This document shows positions 15,901 through 24,833 of a stretch of 64,000 nt of DNA, piece by piece (position 1 is the first letter of the stretch; each line of letters opens with the position of its first letter). The notes beneath the pieces were generated by a model. The model saw only the letters and a program-made list of their open reading frames with translations, searched no databases and was not told the DNA's origin. The stretch is from DAOTTY01 sp034437575 (GTDB lineage: Bacteria; Chloroflexota; Anaerolineae; Aggregatilineales; Phototrophicaceae): positions 7,818 through 71,817 of the forward strand of contig DAOTTY010000134.1 in assembly GCA_034437575.1 (NCBI GenBank), written 5' to 3'. Made by a program: the position numbers and the translations under genes.

Positions 15901-17121
15901 TCAACTCCCTTTCTTCACAGGCAAACTCACCTCAAACAGGGCACCACCGCCTGCACGCTCCATCACGGTGATGTTTCCGCCTAGCCCCTGCACAACCTGT
16001 TGGCTACTGTGCAAACCCAACCCGATGCGCTCAGCAGAGCGCGTGGTGTAAAACGGGCGGAAGATGGCTTCATGATCTTGCTTGGGGATGCCCTTACCGT
16101 TGTCCCACACGTTAACGGTAATCAAACGCTCTCCCTCCCAATAGTTTACATCAATTCCGATTTTTGCGCTTTCCATTCCTACCAGTGCATCGCGGGCGTT
16201 CATCACCAAATTCAGCCACACATCCCCCAGCGAGTCGGGTACAGCCCACAACAGCGGCACTTCTGCTGGATAGGTGGTAAGCACCTCAATACTATCCACT
16301 TCCAGGTAGCGGTGTACCAGGTTCAGCACATCCTCGATGCTCTTGACAAGATCAACGGGCTGCAATTGCCCCCCCAGCAGGCGCTGGTCTGCCGTGGCCG
16401 TCAGGCGGCGGACGACCTCAGTTGCACGGCGGCCTGAGCGGTGAATCGCTTCCAGCGAACGGTAAAGCCGGGTGCCTTCTTCCGCGTCCATCAGCAAGAT
16501 TTCGGCATCAGCAACGATAGTGGTGAGCGGATTGCCCAGTTGGTGGGCCATCGCGGCAGAAAGCTCACTCTGGGCGGCCTGCCGCGTTTGCTCAATAACG
16601 TTACTCACAATGGAAACATTATGAACGGAATGGATTTCATCGGGCTGCTCAGGCTGCATGGCCACCAGGCGGCACGCCACAAACCCGGCCATAATTTCCA
16701 GTGCATTTGATATATCCGTCTGGGTTTTCCCGTCGTCATCCACTTCAATCCTGACGGAAGCTGCCCCCACCCGCAACTTGTCAAACAAGATAGGGACGTA
16801 AAAATCAACAAACGTAGAAGCATCATCTTCAATTTCAATCTGGATAATCCGCCGCACCTGTAATGCGTTGGTTAGCGCCGCGGCTGTGTCAACTTCTTGA
16901 CCATTTTGGGCAGGCAGCGGCTCTTGCTCACAGCCGTCTGCATACAACACCAGTTTGCCTGCGTCCTCAATAAGGTAAACCTGAATGGCAAGCGGGTCAC
17001 ACATCTGGCAGATGGCCCCGGTAAACTGGTTAATGAGCGCCTGCATCGTTGACGCCCCCAGAAAGGCTTGCCCTTGCTCAATCGCAAAACGAAATTTGTT
17101 TATGACCTGTGTTGATTCCAT
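15901..17121 (-). CDS. Sensor histidine kinase without membrane helices
   Basis: This 406-residue protein has a GAF-like N-terminal sensor region (about 1-170, including MCDPLAIQVYLIEDAGKLVLYADG), a HisKA-type dimer and phospho-acceptor helix with AMAHQLGNPLTTI (about residue 190), and a complete ATPase domain: N box LWLNLVMNARDAL, G1 VWDNGKGIP, F/G2 FYTTRSAERIGLGLHSSQQ. No membrane segment is seen, so it senses a cytoplasmic signal. A small hairpin, GCCAG (17122-17126) with CTGGC (17133-17137), abuts the ATG. It sits between a PspA-like gene and two response regulators on the same strand, which suggests one envelope-stress-like signalling unit. Confidence 0.93.
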   Translation of the reverse strand: MESTQVINKFRFAIEQGQAFLGASTMQALINQFTGAICQMCDPLAIQVYLIEDAGKLVLYADGCEQEPLPAQNGQEVDTAAALTNALQVRRIIQIEIEDDASTFVDFYVPILFDKLRVGAASVRIEVDDDGKTQTDISNALEIMAGFVACRLVAMQPEQPDEIHSVHNVSIVSNVIEQTRQAAQSELSAAMAHQLGNPLTTIVADAEILLMDAEEGTRLYRSLEAIHRSGRRATEVVRRLTATADQRLLGGQLQPVDLVKSIEDVLNLVHRYLEVDSIEVLTTYPAEVPLLWAVPDSLGDVWLNLVMNARDALVGMESAKIGIDVNYWEGERLITVNVWDNGKGIPKQDHEAIFRPFYTTRSAERIGLGLHSSQQVVQGLGGNITVMERAGGGALFEVSLPVKKGS

Positions 17122-17157
17122 GCCAGTTAACGCTGGCCCCCAGAAATAACTATAAAC

Positions 17158-18081
17158 TCAAGTAGATGGCGGCTTTTGATCGGAGCCGGGCCGCGATGGC
17201 CCGCTCAGGCGTGCCCGCCGTGCTGCAATATCATCGTCAATCTTGGTTTGGGCGATTTTTTCGCTAACGGTTCCTTCCTCAAGCTGCTCAATGATGTCTT
17301 CAGGATTTGAGCGAGCGTTGAGCCTGTCATCCATCCACGCAACGCTCTCTCGCGCCTCGCGGATCACATCGGCCAGTACCCTATCCGTCTGCTCTTTAAG
17401 GTCACGGGCCACATAATACGACGGCGGTTGCTCTGGTTGGGCAGGGGGTGTGCTGTCGCTGGCTGCGGGTGCCTGCGATTTACCCGGCTGCGCCGCTGGT
17501 GCGTCTTCAGCAGGTGCCGGGTCGGACGCTGCTGGTGCCGGGTCAGACTCTGTTTGCACCGGGATGCGGGTAGGCTGGGCGGGGGGCTGCGGTGTATTCG
17601 TGGCTGCTTCAGGCTGGGCGGACGCCTCATGTGGCGTTGGGTCGGCCTGGGCTTCACGGTGACGCGCCTCAGCAATGGTCGCGTCCAGTTCGTTGACCCG
17701 CAAGATGAGTTCCTGCGTGGCGGTGCGATGCTCCTTGATGTCGGCTTCCAGCATGGTTTTGCGCTGCTGCGCCCGCTGGAGCCGCTCCACGAAGTAACGC
17801 GCTCTGTCATCGTCGTTATTGGCGATGGCTTCGTCGGCCTGCCGGTTCAGCGCGTCTATGTCGCGCTCAATCTCGTTGACCTTGCGCGTCAGTTGATCCT
17901 CATAGTCCAGCGCCTTGTTGATCTGCTGGCGCAGTTGATCGACTTCGTTATCAATGTTGTTGCCCAGGCGAGCGCGTGGAATGTGCTGGATGGGTGAAGT
18001 GGCGGCCTTTTGAACGTCTTCCAGCACATCGTTCATGCCCGCCTTAATCAATATGTTTAGCTTTTTGAGAAAATCGCTCAC
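17158..18081 (-). CDS. PspA/IM30-like coiled-coil protein with Pro/Ala-rich linker
   Basis: This 307-residue protein begins with FLKKLNILIKAGMNDVLEDV, similar to the membrane-sensing N-terminal helix of PspA/IM30. Two long charged helices follow (about 45-150) with heptad pattern, then an Ala/Pro-rich linker of about 90 residues (155-240), then a further helical tail (NPEDIIEQLEEGTVSEKIAQ). PspA proteins bind stressed membranes from the cytoplasmic side. The linker and tail are not part of the usual family, whose members have about 220-230 residues. It starts with GTG after GAGG. It lies directly upstream of the histidine kinase gene (36-base gap), so it is probably the first gene of that unit. 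Confidence 0.78.
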   Translation of the reverse strand: MSDFLKKLNILIKAGMNDVLEDVQKAATSPIQHIPRARLGNNIDNEVDQLRQQINKALDYEDQLTRKVNEIERDIDALNRQADEAIANNDDDRARYFVERLQRAQQRKTMLEADIKEHRTATQELILRVNELDATIAEARHREAQADPTPHEASAQPEAATNTPQPPAQPTRIPVQTESDPAPAASDPAPAEDAPAAQPGKSQAPAASDSTPPAQPEQPPSYYVARDLKEQTDRVLADVIREARESVAWMDDRLNARSNPEDIIEQLEEGTVSEKIAQTKIDDDIAARRARLSGPSRPGSDQKPPST

Positions 18082-18131
18082 CAGTCGCCTCGCTTCTCGG
18101 CTAGTTTACATACGCATTATAACCGATGCTG

Positions 18132-19703
18132 TTAAGGCCCCGCAACGTGAACCGCGTCACAGTCCCTGTCCCCGTCCCAGGCCAGCGCATAAACCGCCAT
18201 ATTGCCGCCGCCCGCTGCCACCGCCGCCTGCCCGCCAGTGTTGAACACCTCACATAAGCGCGGGTCGGTGCGGTCATCACCGGGTATCTGGTCGGGGAAG
18301 GCCATTAAGTATTGGGCGTTCCTGGCTTGCATCAAGCCCCAAAGTGCCTCAGCATCATTTACGATATTCACAACCTCCGGGCTGACCAACCCGGCAATAT
18401 CTAAGATGGGCCGGGGCGTGAAGTAAGCAACCGCACCAATGTCATGCACGGCCAAAAAGTCCCCCGGTGGGATATTGGCGTCCAGCCAACGGGCCGTCGT
18501 CACCATCTCCTCATTGATAATGCGAACATCCCGCGCCAGGATGCCCGGCCCAACAGCCAAACCCATCACAGCGAACGTTACGGCTGCCGCAGCCGCCACC
18601 GCCCGTGACAGCACCCGCCCAGGCATGGATGATCGCCCGGTCCGCAGCAGCCACAGCGTCCCCACCACGCCAATCAACACCAGGCTGGGCACGGCAGGGA
18701 TCACATAGCGCCCGTGCTGGTAGCCCGCTGGCAGCCGCGCCGCATACAACCATACCAGCGCCACCGCCCACGCCATCGGCACCCACCCGACGGCGAAAGC
18801 AGCGTTCCCGCGCACACGGCCAACCATCACAACCAGAAACGCCGCCGTCCCTGGCAACAGGAGCAGTTGCCCGCCCGCAAACAGTGGCTCAAGCATGATC
18901 CACACCCGACGCGGGAAGCTGAGCGCCAGCAGCGGCGCGTGTTGGGCCTGCTTGGCAGCGGAGGTACCGGGCAGTAAACCGCCCGCGAGTTGCAAGTTCA
19001 GCAGCAAGTACGGGGCAATCAGCACCGCAAAGCCCACCGCCGCCGCGCCAACCCACAGCAAAATATGACGAAACATGCTGCGACGACGCCCAGCTACCGC
19101 CATGTAAGCCAGCCCACACAAGCCAGCGGCCCCCAGCCCTTCTGGTCGTGTAAGCACAGCCAGGGCGCTTACACTACCAAACACCAATCCGCGCTGTAAA
19201 ACATGGCGCAGCGCCGGGCTACGTTCGTCATCCCACTCGCGCCACACCAGCAGCGGCAGCAGCAGCGTCCACATAGCAAACAGGGCCGTTTCCATGCCGC
19301 TGCTCGCCGCCCAAATCAAATGCCACGCCAGCGTGATAAACACACCAGCGACTAACCCGGCGTAGCGCACATCTGGCGCGATGCGATCTGCCAACCGTGC
19401 GCCGAACAGCGCCGTCAGCCACAGCGCCAGCCCCCCCAACAGATGCGTCCACAGCAGATAGGGCACCCGCAGCGCATAGCCCACTGCCAGCAGCACGGTA
19501 TACAGCGGCGCGGTTGATGCCGCGCTCGGCTGGCCGGGGATAAGCGCCCACTCACCGCGCAGGCCCAGGTTGCGCCCATACGCCTGATGAATCCAACTAT
19601 CATCTAACGGGAAGCCCCACCCGGCCCGCCCGGTGTACAGCAGCATGACTACCGTCACCAGGGCCAGCAGCACCAGCCACCGCCAATCATTCAGCCGTTT
19701 CAA
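18132..19703 (-). CDS. Multi-pass membrane glycosyltransferase, GT39/PMT-like
   Basis: This 523-residue protein has about 11-12 predicted membrane helices and a soluble C-terminal domain. After the first helix comes GFPLDDSWIHQAYGRNL, the Asp-rich outer loop where GT-C enzymes hold their catalytic acid. The C-terminal part (VVTTARWLDANIPPGDFLAVHDIGAVAYF and LDIAGLVSPEV) is typical of this bacterial family. It likely transfers a sugar from a polyprenyl-phosphate donor to a surface acceptor outside the membrane; the acceptor is unknown. The start is a TTG with GAGG ten bases upstream, since an in-frame stop lies just before. It overlaps the end of the upstream gene by 17 bases. Confidence 0.86.
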   Translation of the reverse strand: MKRLNDWRWLVLLALVTVVMLLYTGRAGWGFPLDDSWIHQAYGRNLGLRGEWALIPGQPSAASTAPLYTVLLAVGYALRVPYLLWTHLLGGLALWLTALFGARLADRIAPDVRYAGLVAGVFITLAWHLIWAASSGMETALFAMWTLLLPLLVWREWDDERSPALRHVLQRGLVFGSVSALAVLTRPEGLGAAGLCGLAYMAVAGRRRSMFRHILLWVGAAAVGFAVLIAPYLLLNLQLAGGLLPGTSAAKQAQHAPLLALSFPRRVWIMLEPLFAGGQLLLLPGTAAFLVVMVGRVRGNAAFAVGWVPMAWAVALVWLYAARLPAGYQHGRYVIPAVPSLVLIGVVGTLWLLRTGRSSMPGRVLSRAVAAAAAVTFAVMGLAVGPGILARDVRIINEEMVTTARWLDANIPPGDFLAVHDIGAVAYFTPRPILDIAGLVSPEVVNIVNDAEALWGLMQARNAQYLMAFPDQIPGDDRTDPRLCEVFNTGGQAAVAAGGGNMAVYALAWDGDRDCDAVHVAGP

Positions 19704-21252
19704 TGCGATATAACCTCACGTCTGACACTTCCAGCGGAACAGGGATTAAGAAGCCTGGCGGGTTGGATGGCACGTTGACGAGCGGCAGGGGGGCCGCGTG
19801 TGTTACCCCATCCCAAACGGATTCCAGCAGCACATAATCCACATCGTAGTGCGCGGCAATTTCGAGAATCACCTCCGGGGACTCATTCGGCAGCACAACC
19901 CCGCCGCGCCCGGTGAAAAAGTACAGGCTGGCCGGGTCATTAACCATCACCCGCGCATTTTCAGGCACAGCGGCCATAAGCTGTTCAAGATGCGGGGGCG
20001 TCACCCGGACGGAACGGCCACTGCGCCCGATATAGACACTCAGCACAAGCGCGGCCAGCACGACCCCCGCCGTCAGAGTGCGCTTCGCCCGCTGCGGGTG
20101 CCAGTTGCGGCGGCGCTTCGCTATCCATGTCACAGCAGCATCCAGGCCGACGATGGCCAGCACCACCCAGACCGGGAACAACGCCGCCGAGGAGTGAAAC
20201 AGCCCCCCCCGATACCCCGGAAACGGAAATACCAGCGTCATTGCCAGATGCAGCCCCAGCGCATATATCCAGAATGGGGTCAGCAGCGGCTCCCGGCGCA
20301 GGTGCCACAGGCCGATAAACATCAGCGGCGTAAGCAGGACCATACCTTCTACAGCGACCAACGTCGCCACCCCGTTGACCAGCGCCACCCGCCGCGAGTC
20401 CCACAGCAGTTGCCAGCCACCACTTGCCCAGAAGCGCTGCGGGGTGGCGTCCGGCGGATAGTTAAAGATGTCGTTATATTCTGTAAACCAGATGCCCTGC
20501 ACCCCACCCGACGCCAGCGGCTCCCCGATGACTTGCAGATTGCGAACCATCCAGGGGGCCATAACCAGCAGATAGCCGGTTAGCAGCGCCACCCCCAGCA
20601 ATAGCGCATCACGCAGCCGCAGCGCCCGCAACAGCCACAACCAACCCGCCGCCGCAATCCCGGCCAGCACCAGCAGCACGCCGTCCGCCCGTGTAAGGTG
20701 AGCGCCCCCGGCCAGCAGCCCCGCAACGGCGTACCCCCCCCACCGCCGCGAATCCAGGCCGCGCCCCAGCGCAACCAGGCACCCCACCCCAAAGGCTGCG
20801 AACGGGGTAAATGTCGTTACCATCCCCCAATAGCGCGAATAAAAGCCGCCCACCAGCACAATCAGGCCAGCAGCCCACGCATGACGGGCCGTGCCACCCA
20901 CACGCCCGCCCAACCAGAACGCGGTAAACCCGGCCAACGCCAGCATCAGTGCAAACGGGAACTGCGCCGCATCATAAGACCCCGGCGCGTTGAACACCAT
21001 CATGCCTGCTGCCGCCAACCACGACGCCATCGGCATCCAATACAGGTGTGACGGCGCGGGGAGCGAATCCGGCGCACCGATGTACGTCCACAGGTAGGAG
21101 TCGGTCATGCCATCACCATTGACAATCCGCGCCCCACTGTTGAAGTAGTAGTAGGCGTCTGTATAACCGGGCCAGTTGGCGAAGCCATACGCCACCCCAA
21201 ACGCCAGCACCAGCCCAACGGGCGCAAACATCAGGTAGGCCCGCCGCGTCAA
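19687..21252 (-). CDS. Multi-pass membrane glycosyltransferase, GT39/PMT-like
   Basis: This 521-residue membrane protein has about 11 helices. The first outer loop reads NWPGYTDAYYYFNSGARIVNGDG, with the Asp and Tyr residues expected for a GT-C catalytic loop, followed by a large loop with SHLYWMPMASWLAA. The C-terminal soluble part (LEQLMAAVPENARVMVNDPASLYFFTGR) looks like the substrate-facing domain of this family. It starts with TTG, in a TTGA overlap with the stop of the upstream gene, so translational coupling is likely. The donor and acceptor are unknown; it probably belongs to the same surface glycan pathway as its neighbours. Confidence 0.85.
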   Translation of the reverse strand: MTRRAYLMFAPVGLVLAFGVAYGFANWPGYTDAYYYFNSGARIVNGDGMTDSYLWTYIGAPDSLPAPSHLYWMPMASWLAAAGMMVFNAPGSYDAAQFPFALMLALAGFTAFWLGGRVGGTARHAWAAGLIVLVGGFYSRYWGMVTTFTPFAAFGVGCLVALGRGLDSRRWGGYAVAGLLAGGAHLTRADGVLLVLAGIAAAGWLWLLRALRLRDALLLGVALLTGYLLVMAPWMVRNLQVIGEPLASGGVQGIWFTEYNDIFNYPPDATPQRFWASGGWQLLWDSRRVALVNGVATLVAVEGMVLLTPLMFIGLWHLRREPLLTPFWIYALGLHLAMTLVFPFPGYRGGLFHSSAALFPVWVVLAIVGLDAAVTWIAKRRRNWHPQRAKRTLTAGVVLAALVLSVYIGRSGRSVRVTPPHLEQLMAAVPENARVMVNDPASLYFFTGRGGVVLPNESPEVILEIAAHYDVDYVLLESVWDGVTHAAPLPLVNVPSNPPGFLIPVPLEVSDVRLYRIETAE

Positions 21253-22469
21253 AAGGCGTCCTCGCTTTGGCTAAGGCGGGGCGGCATCCGCCACCAGCGC
21301 CCCGCCGTAAATACCAGCGTCAGCAGCACAACGACCACCAGCGGCAGGAAGACGGTCAGGTTTTCCAGGTTGGGGGGGACGATGGTCGTCAGGAAGTGTG
21401 CCCAGGGCACCACCAGCAGCCCCAGCAGCAGCGGGTAGTTCCACAGGCCACGCCCGCGCCGGGATAGCTGCTGCATCGCCACCAGCAGCACCAGCATAAA
21501 CACCATAAAGTGCGGGGTCGCAGTGCGCGGCCCGGCGGTGTGCGTCACCCACAGCGTGACCGCCACCGCCCACAGCAGCCGCTCATCCCGGCGCTGGATC
21601 AGCACACCCCACCACGCCCACAACAGCCACCCGGCCAGCAGCCCACGCACGGTATAGCCCACCAGCGGCGGCCAGCCCAACAGGAACTCAAACAAAATCC
21701 ACACGGGGGAGCCGTCACGGGTGTAAGCGGGGTACTGCTGCACCTGCGCCAACCAATCTGTGAACCAGTCCGGTTGCAGCGCAAAGGATGCGGCCATTAG
21801 CGCACCCCACACGCCCCCAAACCCGATCACAAAGCGCCAGCGCTGACGGCTGATGCCCCACAACAGCAAAAACGGCACCAGCAAAAAGCCCATCTGCGGC
21901 TTGATGGTCGATAGGGCCAGCGCCGCCCCCGCCAGGCCATCCCGCCCAACGGAAAGCGCCCACAGCGTCAGCGCGGTCATGAGGTAAACCACATGGCTTG
22001 GCTGGCCCAGTATCAGCCCACGAAAGCCGTAGTAATTTAGTACACTGAACACCAAAAGCGCCCCTAACAGCCCCAGCCCCGGACGCCAACGCAGTGCCCC
22101 CAATAGCAAAAACAGCCCGGCGATCAGGCACACCTCAAGCAGCACCAGCCACACAGCAGACGCCCACGCATACGGTAGGGTGACCAGCGGCCCCACATAA
22201 AACACAGTGTACATAGGGTAGGCGAACAGGCCCAGGTCTTCGCCAGACTGCGCTGCCCGCCCGTAGATGCGCTGCTGAATATTGAGGCTGGCCGCGTCAC
22301 TGTACGGGCTGACGCCCTCCACCCAAAATGACCGCGCCCCCTCCCAGCGCGACAGGAAATCGTTCATGCCGGGGTTGGGCGCAGTGAACTGGTTGTGGGT
22401 GATAACAACATTTGCCGCCAGCACCAGCGCCAGCAGCCCCCCGAACAGCGCCCACCGATAACGCGTCAT
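21249..22469 (-). CDS. GT87 (DUF2029) family membrane glycosyltransferase
   Basis: This 406-residue protein has about 9-10 membrane helices and the early loop GMNDFLSRWEGARSFWVEGVSPYSD, typical of the GT87 family of polyprenyl-phosphate mannosyltransferase-like enzymes, where the D in NDF and the following SPY are conserved. YAYPMYTVFYVGPLVTLPY-like residues (FAYPMYTVFYVGPLVTL) follow, also characteristic. It should add a sugar outside the membrane in glycan or glycolipid assembly. Its ATG shares one base with the stop codon of the DUF4177-like gene upstream. Confidence 0.87.
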   Translation of the reverse strand: MTRYRWALFGGLLALVLAANVVITHNQFTAPNPGMNDFLSRWEGARSFWVEGVSPYSDAASLNIQQRIYGRAAQSGEDLGLFAYPMYTVFYVGPLVTLPYAWASAVWLVLLEVCLIAGLFLLLGALRWRPGLGLLGALLVFSVLNYYGFRGLILGQPSHVVYLMTALTLWALSVGRDGLAGAALALSTIKPQMGFLLVPFLLLWGISRQRWRFVIGFGGVWGALMAASFALQPDWFTDWLAQVQQYPAYTRDGSPVWILFEFLLGWPPLVGYTVRGLLAGWLLWAWWGVLIQRRDERLLWAVAVTLWVTHTAGPRTATPHFMVFMLVLLVAMQQLSRRGRGLWNYPLLLGLLVVPWAHFLTTIVPPNLENLTVFLPLVVVVLLTLVFTAGRWWRMPPRLSQSEDAF

Positions 22470-23251
22470 TAACGGGTGGGGCGCTTCATCAACAGGCGCA
22501 CGTACTGCTGCGGCAGCACTTCCTCACGGATGACCTCCCAGCCCTGAGCGCCTGTTTCGTTGAGCAGTTTGGTGTAGGCATCCTCAATCGTGATCTTCTC
22601 GCCGCCCTGTTCCAGTGCATATTCAATGTTGCTCATGTGCTGCTGCCACGTCTTCACCACAATTTCGCGGTATTCCCAACCCCCCGTGACGGCAGCGGCG
22701 GGCACGTCTGCCCCTACCGGGATAACCTCGCCGGGCTGGTCAATAGGCATGTCTTCAACAGCCCCGGCGCTCTGTGCCAGCATCGGCGGTGCCAGTTCCC
22801 CCGCATCCGGCGGGATAACCGGGGCGCGTTCGGCCAGCAGGGTATGCACGAGTGGCTCGTCAACAGCATCTGCGGGCAGTTGCATCTGCGGTTCGGCGGC
22901 AGCGGGCGGGGTCTCCGCCAGGGGCCGGTCCATCGCCAGCGCCACGCCCGTTTCGACGACGGCGACAGCGTCTGATTCGGTGTCTTCCACCAGCGGACGG
23001 GCATCAAACGGGGCCGGGTCGGGGGCCGCCTGTTCATCCTCCGGGATGACGGGCAGCGTGTCGCCCTCATCCTCGTCTTCGCTTTCGCTGGCTTCGACGG
23101 GCTGTTCCCCCAGCAGCGCGTCCACGTTGGCCAGCCACCGCCGCGCTGTGGAACTGTGCGGTTCCAACTCTAGCAGGATGGCGCGGGCTTCGAGGTACTG
23201 CTCGTCAACAATCAGGTCGTAGGCGCGGTCTAGCTGTTCTTTTGACGACAT
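22469..23251 (-). CDS. TPR-like protein with C-terminal DUF4177-like domain
   Basis: This 260-residue protein has three parts. The first 50 residues (LDRAYDLIVDEQYLEARAILLEL) look like one TPR-type helical pair. A long acidic, Pro/Ala-rich stretch (about 55-185) is probably disordered. The C-terminal 75 residues, from GGWEYREIVVKTW to GAQGWEVIREEVLPQQYVRLLMKRP, match the DUF4177 pattern of two WE motifs separated by a Leu-Asn-x-x-G-x-x-G helix. The domain's function is unknown. The product appears cytoplasmic. It is separated by only six bases from a smaller protein of the same domain type, and it overlaps the next glycosyltransferase gene by one base. Confidence 0.75.
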   Translation of the reverse strand: MSSKEQLDRAYDLIVDEQYLEARAILLELEPHSSTARRWLANVDALLGEQPVEASESEDEDEGDTLPVIPEDEQAAPDPAPFDARPLVEDTESDAVAVVETGVALAMDRPLAETPPAAAEPQMQLPADAVDEPLVHTLLAERAPVIPPDAGELAPPMLAQSAGAVEDMPIDQPGEVIPVGADVPAAAVTGGWEYREIVVKTWQQHMSNIEYALEQGGEKITIEDAYTKLLNETGAQGWEVIREEVLPQQYVRLLMKRPTR

Positions 23252-23257
23252 AGCGGT

Positions 23258-23503
23258 TTATGCCTGTTCTTTCTGCTGCGGCTGTGCAGACGGCTTTTGC
23301 TGCGGCTTGGGGCGCTTAAAAGCGAATTCTTTTTCTTCCGGGTTGGAAATGCCCACCAACTCCCAGCCCTGTGCGCCGAGCAAGTTCATCACATCGGCCA
23401 GCACTTTGTCCTTGAGTTTGGGTTCTTTGGTACCGTTGATGCGGTAGTCCGTCCGCCCATAATGACGATTAAAGCTCATCGTAAGGTATTCCCAGCGCTG
23501 CAT
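23258..23503 (-). CDS. Small DUF4177-like protein
   Basis: This 81-residue protein starts MQRWEYLTMSFNRHYG and continues to DVMNLLGAQGWELVGISNPEEKEFAFKRP, a full DUF4177-like unit: an aromatic WEY strand, a helix and GWELVG, followed by a Gln/Pro-rich tail. GGAG lies nine bases before the ATG. The function of the family is unknown. It is the first gene of the run leading through the longer DUF4177 protein into the glycosyltransferases. The 79 bases upstream of it show no clear promoter. Confidence 0.8.
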   Translation of the reverse strand: MQRWEYLTMSFNRHYGRTDYRINGTKEPKLKDKVLADVMNLLGAQGWELVGISNPEEKEFAFKRPKPQQKPSAQPQQKEQA

Positions 23504-23582
23504 AACACGCTCCTTCAGTAATGCGGTCTGTTTTTGACGGGGATTACAAACAATTTATCTCACAGTGGGTGTTTTCGCCAAT

Positions 23583-24833
23583 CTATACCGCTGCCGGGTG
23601 CCCACGCAGCACCCGGTACAGCGCGACCACTAATCCGACCAGGATCGCCGTCCGCACCAGCACCAACACCGTGAACGGCAGCACCAACTCCCCACTGATG
23701 ACGCCGCCCGTCGCCCCGGTGCGGATGAACAACAACGGGTACTCGGCAAACGTCACCAGCGACAGCAGCACGCACACCTGCACACCCCGCGCCGTCGGGA
23801 AGCACAGCAGCGTCAGCGGTAGGATGCCCACAAGCCACTGTGGTGACCAGCCCTGCGACTGCAAATAGAAGATTAGCAGCGTCACCAGTACAAACGCCAC
23901 CACACCGCGCTCGTCGGTGCGGCGCGTGCGAACAAAGATGAACAGCCCAACCGCCGCCGCCCCTGCCAACCGGACGATGCCCGGCACCACCGGCGGATTG
24001 CCACGCGGCAGGGTGGCATTGGTTACGTCGGTGCGCTCACTGACTGACCCAAACACACCCGTACTCAGGTTGCCGTCAAGCAGCGCCCACACCGTTTGAT
24101 AGCTGGCCTTGTTAAACTGCGCCGTCAGCGAGGGCAGGGTCATCTGCCGCGTGGACGGGTTCGCCAGCAGCACCACATAGGGCACCGCAAACACGGCAAC
24201 GGCAATCACGATGTAAATCGCACTGGCCCGCACCGCCCGAAAGCGAATCACCGCGCCGAACAGCAGCGCGGGCACGAACTTGGTCAGGGCACCCAACCCG
24301 GCCACCACCGCCGATGATACATCACGCCCCCGCAGCAGCAGCCACAACCCCAACAGCAAAAACACCACCACCAGCGGCTCAAACGTCCAAAAGGCGAACA
24401 CCAGCGGGGCCAGCAGCAGCGCATACACCCAGGCCAACGCCTGCCCTTCCGTCTCACCATACAACCGGATGCCCATCAGCCGCAGCAGCACAAAGTTTCC
24501 GAAGTCACAGGCCAGCATGACCCCCGCCAGCAGCGTTGCATAGCTGCCATAACTGGCCTCACCGCCCAGCAAGCGATACAGCCCGACCTCTATGACCGAC
24601 CACAACGGCGGGAACTCGCTCCACCAGTCTCGGAAGGGGTACAGGCCCGCGTCGGTTGGCTGCACCAGCAGGTAGTAATACAGGTAATCGCCACCCACCG
24701 TCACCCCGCGCTCGGCATTATCAATGAGCAGCGGTTGGTAGGCCAGCAGCAGCAGCACGCGCAGCCCGATGAACACCACCGCCAGCGTCGTGAAGCCGCT
24801 TAGCAGGCGCGGCATCGCCCGCTGCACCGTCAT
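23583..24833 (-). CDS. GT87-like membrane glycosyltransferase
   Basis: This 416-residue protein has about 10 predicted membrane helices. The first outer loop has GGDYLYYYLLVQPTDAGLYPFRDWWSEFPPLWSVI, here read as GGDYLYYYLLV then YPFRDWWSEFPPLW; the Asp followed by an aromatic cluster and Y-P-F-x-D-x-W-x-E-x-PPL are typical of GT87 and related mannosyltransferases. GLGALTKFVPALLF is the conserved inner segment. It should act on the outer face of the membrane in glycan building. The ATG overlaps the upstream stop as ATGA, so the two glycosyltransferases are coupled. Confidence 0.85.
   Translation of the reverse strand: MTVQRAMPRLLSGFTTLAVVFIGLRVLLLLAYQPLLIDNAERGVTVGGDYLYYYLLVQPTDAGLYPFRDWWSEFPPLWSVIEVGLYRLLGGEASYGSYATLLAGVMLACDFGNFVLLRLMGIRLYGETEGQALAWVYALLLAPLVFAFWTFEPLVVVFLLLGLWLLLRGRDVSSAVVAGLGALTKFVPALLFGAVIRFRAVRASAIYIVIAVAVFAVPYVVLLANPSTRQMTLPSLTAQFNKASYQTVWALLDGNLSTGVFGSVSERTDVTNATLPRGNPPVVPGIVRLAGAAAVGLFIFVRTRRTDERGVVAFVLVTLLIFYLQSQGWSPQWLVGILPLTLLCFPTARGVQVCVLLSLVTFAEYPLLFIRTGATGGVISGELVLPFTVLVLVRTAILVGLVVALYRVLRGHPAAV

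Noticed and set aside
19798..20583. Plus-strand open frame of 261 codons
   Set aside because: It is opposite a glycosyltransferase gene and codes His/Arg/Gln/Pro-rich sequence typical of the complement of GC-rich membrane genes.
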